Part shown: one piece after another, positions 63,334 to 64,000 of the stretch
Layout of the letters: every line of letters begins with the position of its first letter
How positions within the stretch are numbered: the stretch's first letter is position 1
Notes under the pieces: model-generated
What the model saw: the letters and a program-made list of their open reading frames with translations, nothing else
What the model was told of the DNA's origin: nothing
Database searches by the model: none
Program-made: the position numbers and the translations under genes
Assembly (NCBI RefSeq): GCF_019145435.1
Contig: NZ_JAHSTS010000001.1
Coordinates: forward strand, 1,006,001-1,070,000
Source: Pseudomonas ekonensis
GTDB taxonomy: Bacteria; Pseudomonadota; Gammaproteobacteria; Pseudomonadales; Pseudomonadaceae
Direction: 5' to 3'
Length of the DNA: 64,000 bases

Positions 63334-64000
63334 ATGGCAGCTGAAAATCCTGCGCTGAAAGGGTGTCAAAGGCTGGTCGTGGCCCATGACTTGACTTGCA
63401 AAACTGATGGGACTGTAAAGCAGGCGACGGTTGCTCCCAAGAAAATTGTTCTCTTTTTCGTGGGCGGTGCTGGAGATAAAGAAAGCTATTATGGTACAGG
63501 GCCGAATAATAACGTTGCCGATGTGCTAAGAATATTTGTGAAGAATATGGAAGTTGAGGGGATTTGCGCAGATAACTATGATGCGCATCATATTGGCTAT
63601 AACTATTTTTTCAATGATGAAGACCTGAAAAAAAATGTGCTAGATAAGATTGCTGACATGACGACACCCGTATACATAGTTGGGCATAGCCTTGGGGGCT
63701 GGAATGGTGCACATTTGTCCGCTGTTTTGACGGATAGGGGGTATCGAGTTTCGTTTCTAGCCACACTTGATCCAGTAGGTGAAGGAAAGATTGTGTGGGG
63801 GATATCCAATATCTATCGTCAGGAGCCGAAGCCGAAGGCCGAGTACTGGGTAAATGTCAGGGCCGACGCGAAAGACTGGAACTTTTCTGATCTGGTGGCT
63901 GATTTCGGGGAGCAATGGGATATGAAAAGCGGGCCCAATATGAACGGAAGGGTAGATGTAAATCACGCCGATGCTGGGTATATATATACAAGGGCACTGC
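63334..64000 (+). CDS. alpha/beta-hydrolase (lipase-like) T6SS effector candidate, partial
   Basis: The first 222 codons, open to the window end. The nucleophile motif is GHSLGGW with Ser119, after a hydrophobic strand (VYIVGHSLGG). LFFVGGAGDKESYYG near residue 50 may form the oxyanion region. AGGAAA precedes ATG 63334. No signal peptide is seen, which suits export by T6SS. The base composition falls sharply compared with upstream genes (63541-63600 has 24 of 60 G+C against 40 of 60 at 62341-62400), suggesting recent acquisition. Phospholipase activity is inference. An immunity gene would be expected just beyond the window. Confidence 0.82.
   Translation, partial: MAAENPALKGCQRLVVAHDLTCKTDGTVKQATVAPKKIVLFFVGGAGDKESYYGTGPNNNVADVLRIFVKNMEVEGICADNYDAHHIGYNYFFNDEDLKKNVLDKIADMTTPVYIVGHSLGGWNGAHLSAVLTDRGYRVSFLATLDPVGEGKIVWGISNIYRQEPKPKAEYWVNVRADAKDWNFSDLVADFGEQWDMKSGPNMNGRVDVNHADAGYIYTRAL

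Overview
The window is GC-rich, densely coded DNA from a Pseudomonas chromosome, most like the P. fluorescens group. Three things support this: a gene order that matches Pseudomonas housekeeping loci (comEC, exbB/exbD-like, lpxK, kdsB, murB, then rne, rluC, sppA, maf, yceD, rpmF, plsX, fabD, fabG, acpP, fabF, pabC, mltG, tmk, holB, pilZ, tatD); Pseudomonas-type REP sequences; and an rgsA-like small RNA at the locus where Pseudomonas carries it. I saw no IS element, phage, CRISPR array or rRNA.

Layout. 1-5164: a truncated quinone-type oxidoreductase, an SDR dehydrogenase, a MocR regulator and an HBM-type chemoreceptor. 5258-6816: a conserved membrane protein, then a tandem Glu-Gly-Glu-Gly tRNA cluster behind a strong sigma70 promoter. 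6970-16718: a secreted M20 dipeptidase; a LysE exporter, 2OG-Fe(II) oxygenase and AlaX-type tRNA editing cluster divergent from a LysR regulator; fadE; a transglutaminase-like protein and a GST. 16851-26158: an ABC-2 exporter, DUF2062 protein, ComEC, the envelope genes lpxK/kdsB, a small tyrosine phosphatase and murB. 26405-30766: a periplasmic molybdenum aldehyde-oxidoreductase module with its XdhC and nucleotidyltransferase maturation factors. 30941-48430: RNase E on the minus strand, divergent from rluC, then the fatty-acid synthesis block that runs into DNA replication and pilus genes. 48440-51787: rgsA sRNA, a TetR regulator, moaA, a lipoprotein and a DUF1285 protein. 51885-58430: an L-arabinose uptake and oxidation locus. 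58583-62013: small proteins, an MFS transporter, an HD protein and a GNAT acetyltransferase. 62174-64000: the start of a type VI secretion auxiliary module (unknown 220-aa protein, PAAR with a transthyretin-like tail, and an AT-rich alpha/beta-hydrolase effector cut by the window end).

The arabinose locus shows the clearest regulatory logic. An FCD/GntR regulator has a 15-bp site in its own promoter, and 14 of those 15 bases recur inverted upstream of araF. A lactonase and an SDR dehydrogenase would oxidise the sugar and araFGH would import it. The leader upstream of the SDR gene contains a good promoter, a Crc/Hfq-type A-rich motif and an intrinsic terminator just before the gene, which suggests attenuation or an unannotated small RNA. 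The araF ribosome-binding site also abuts an A-rich motif.

The best candidates for undescribed biology are the oxygenase/AlaX/LysE operon (possible production, export and tRNA protection for a modified amino acid), the T6SS effector module at the right edge, and the arabinose leader. Function calls rest on motif recognition, remembered family features and context; no database search was run.
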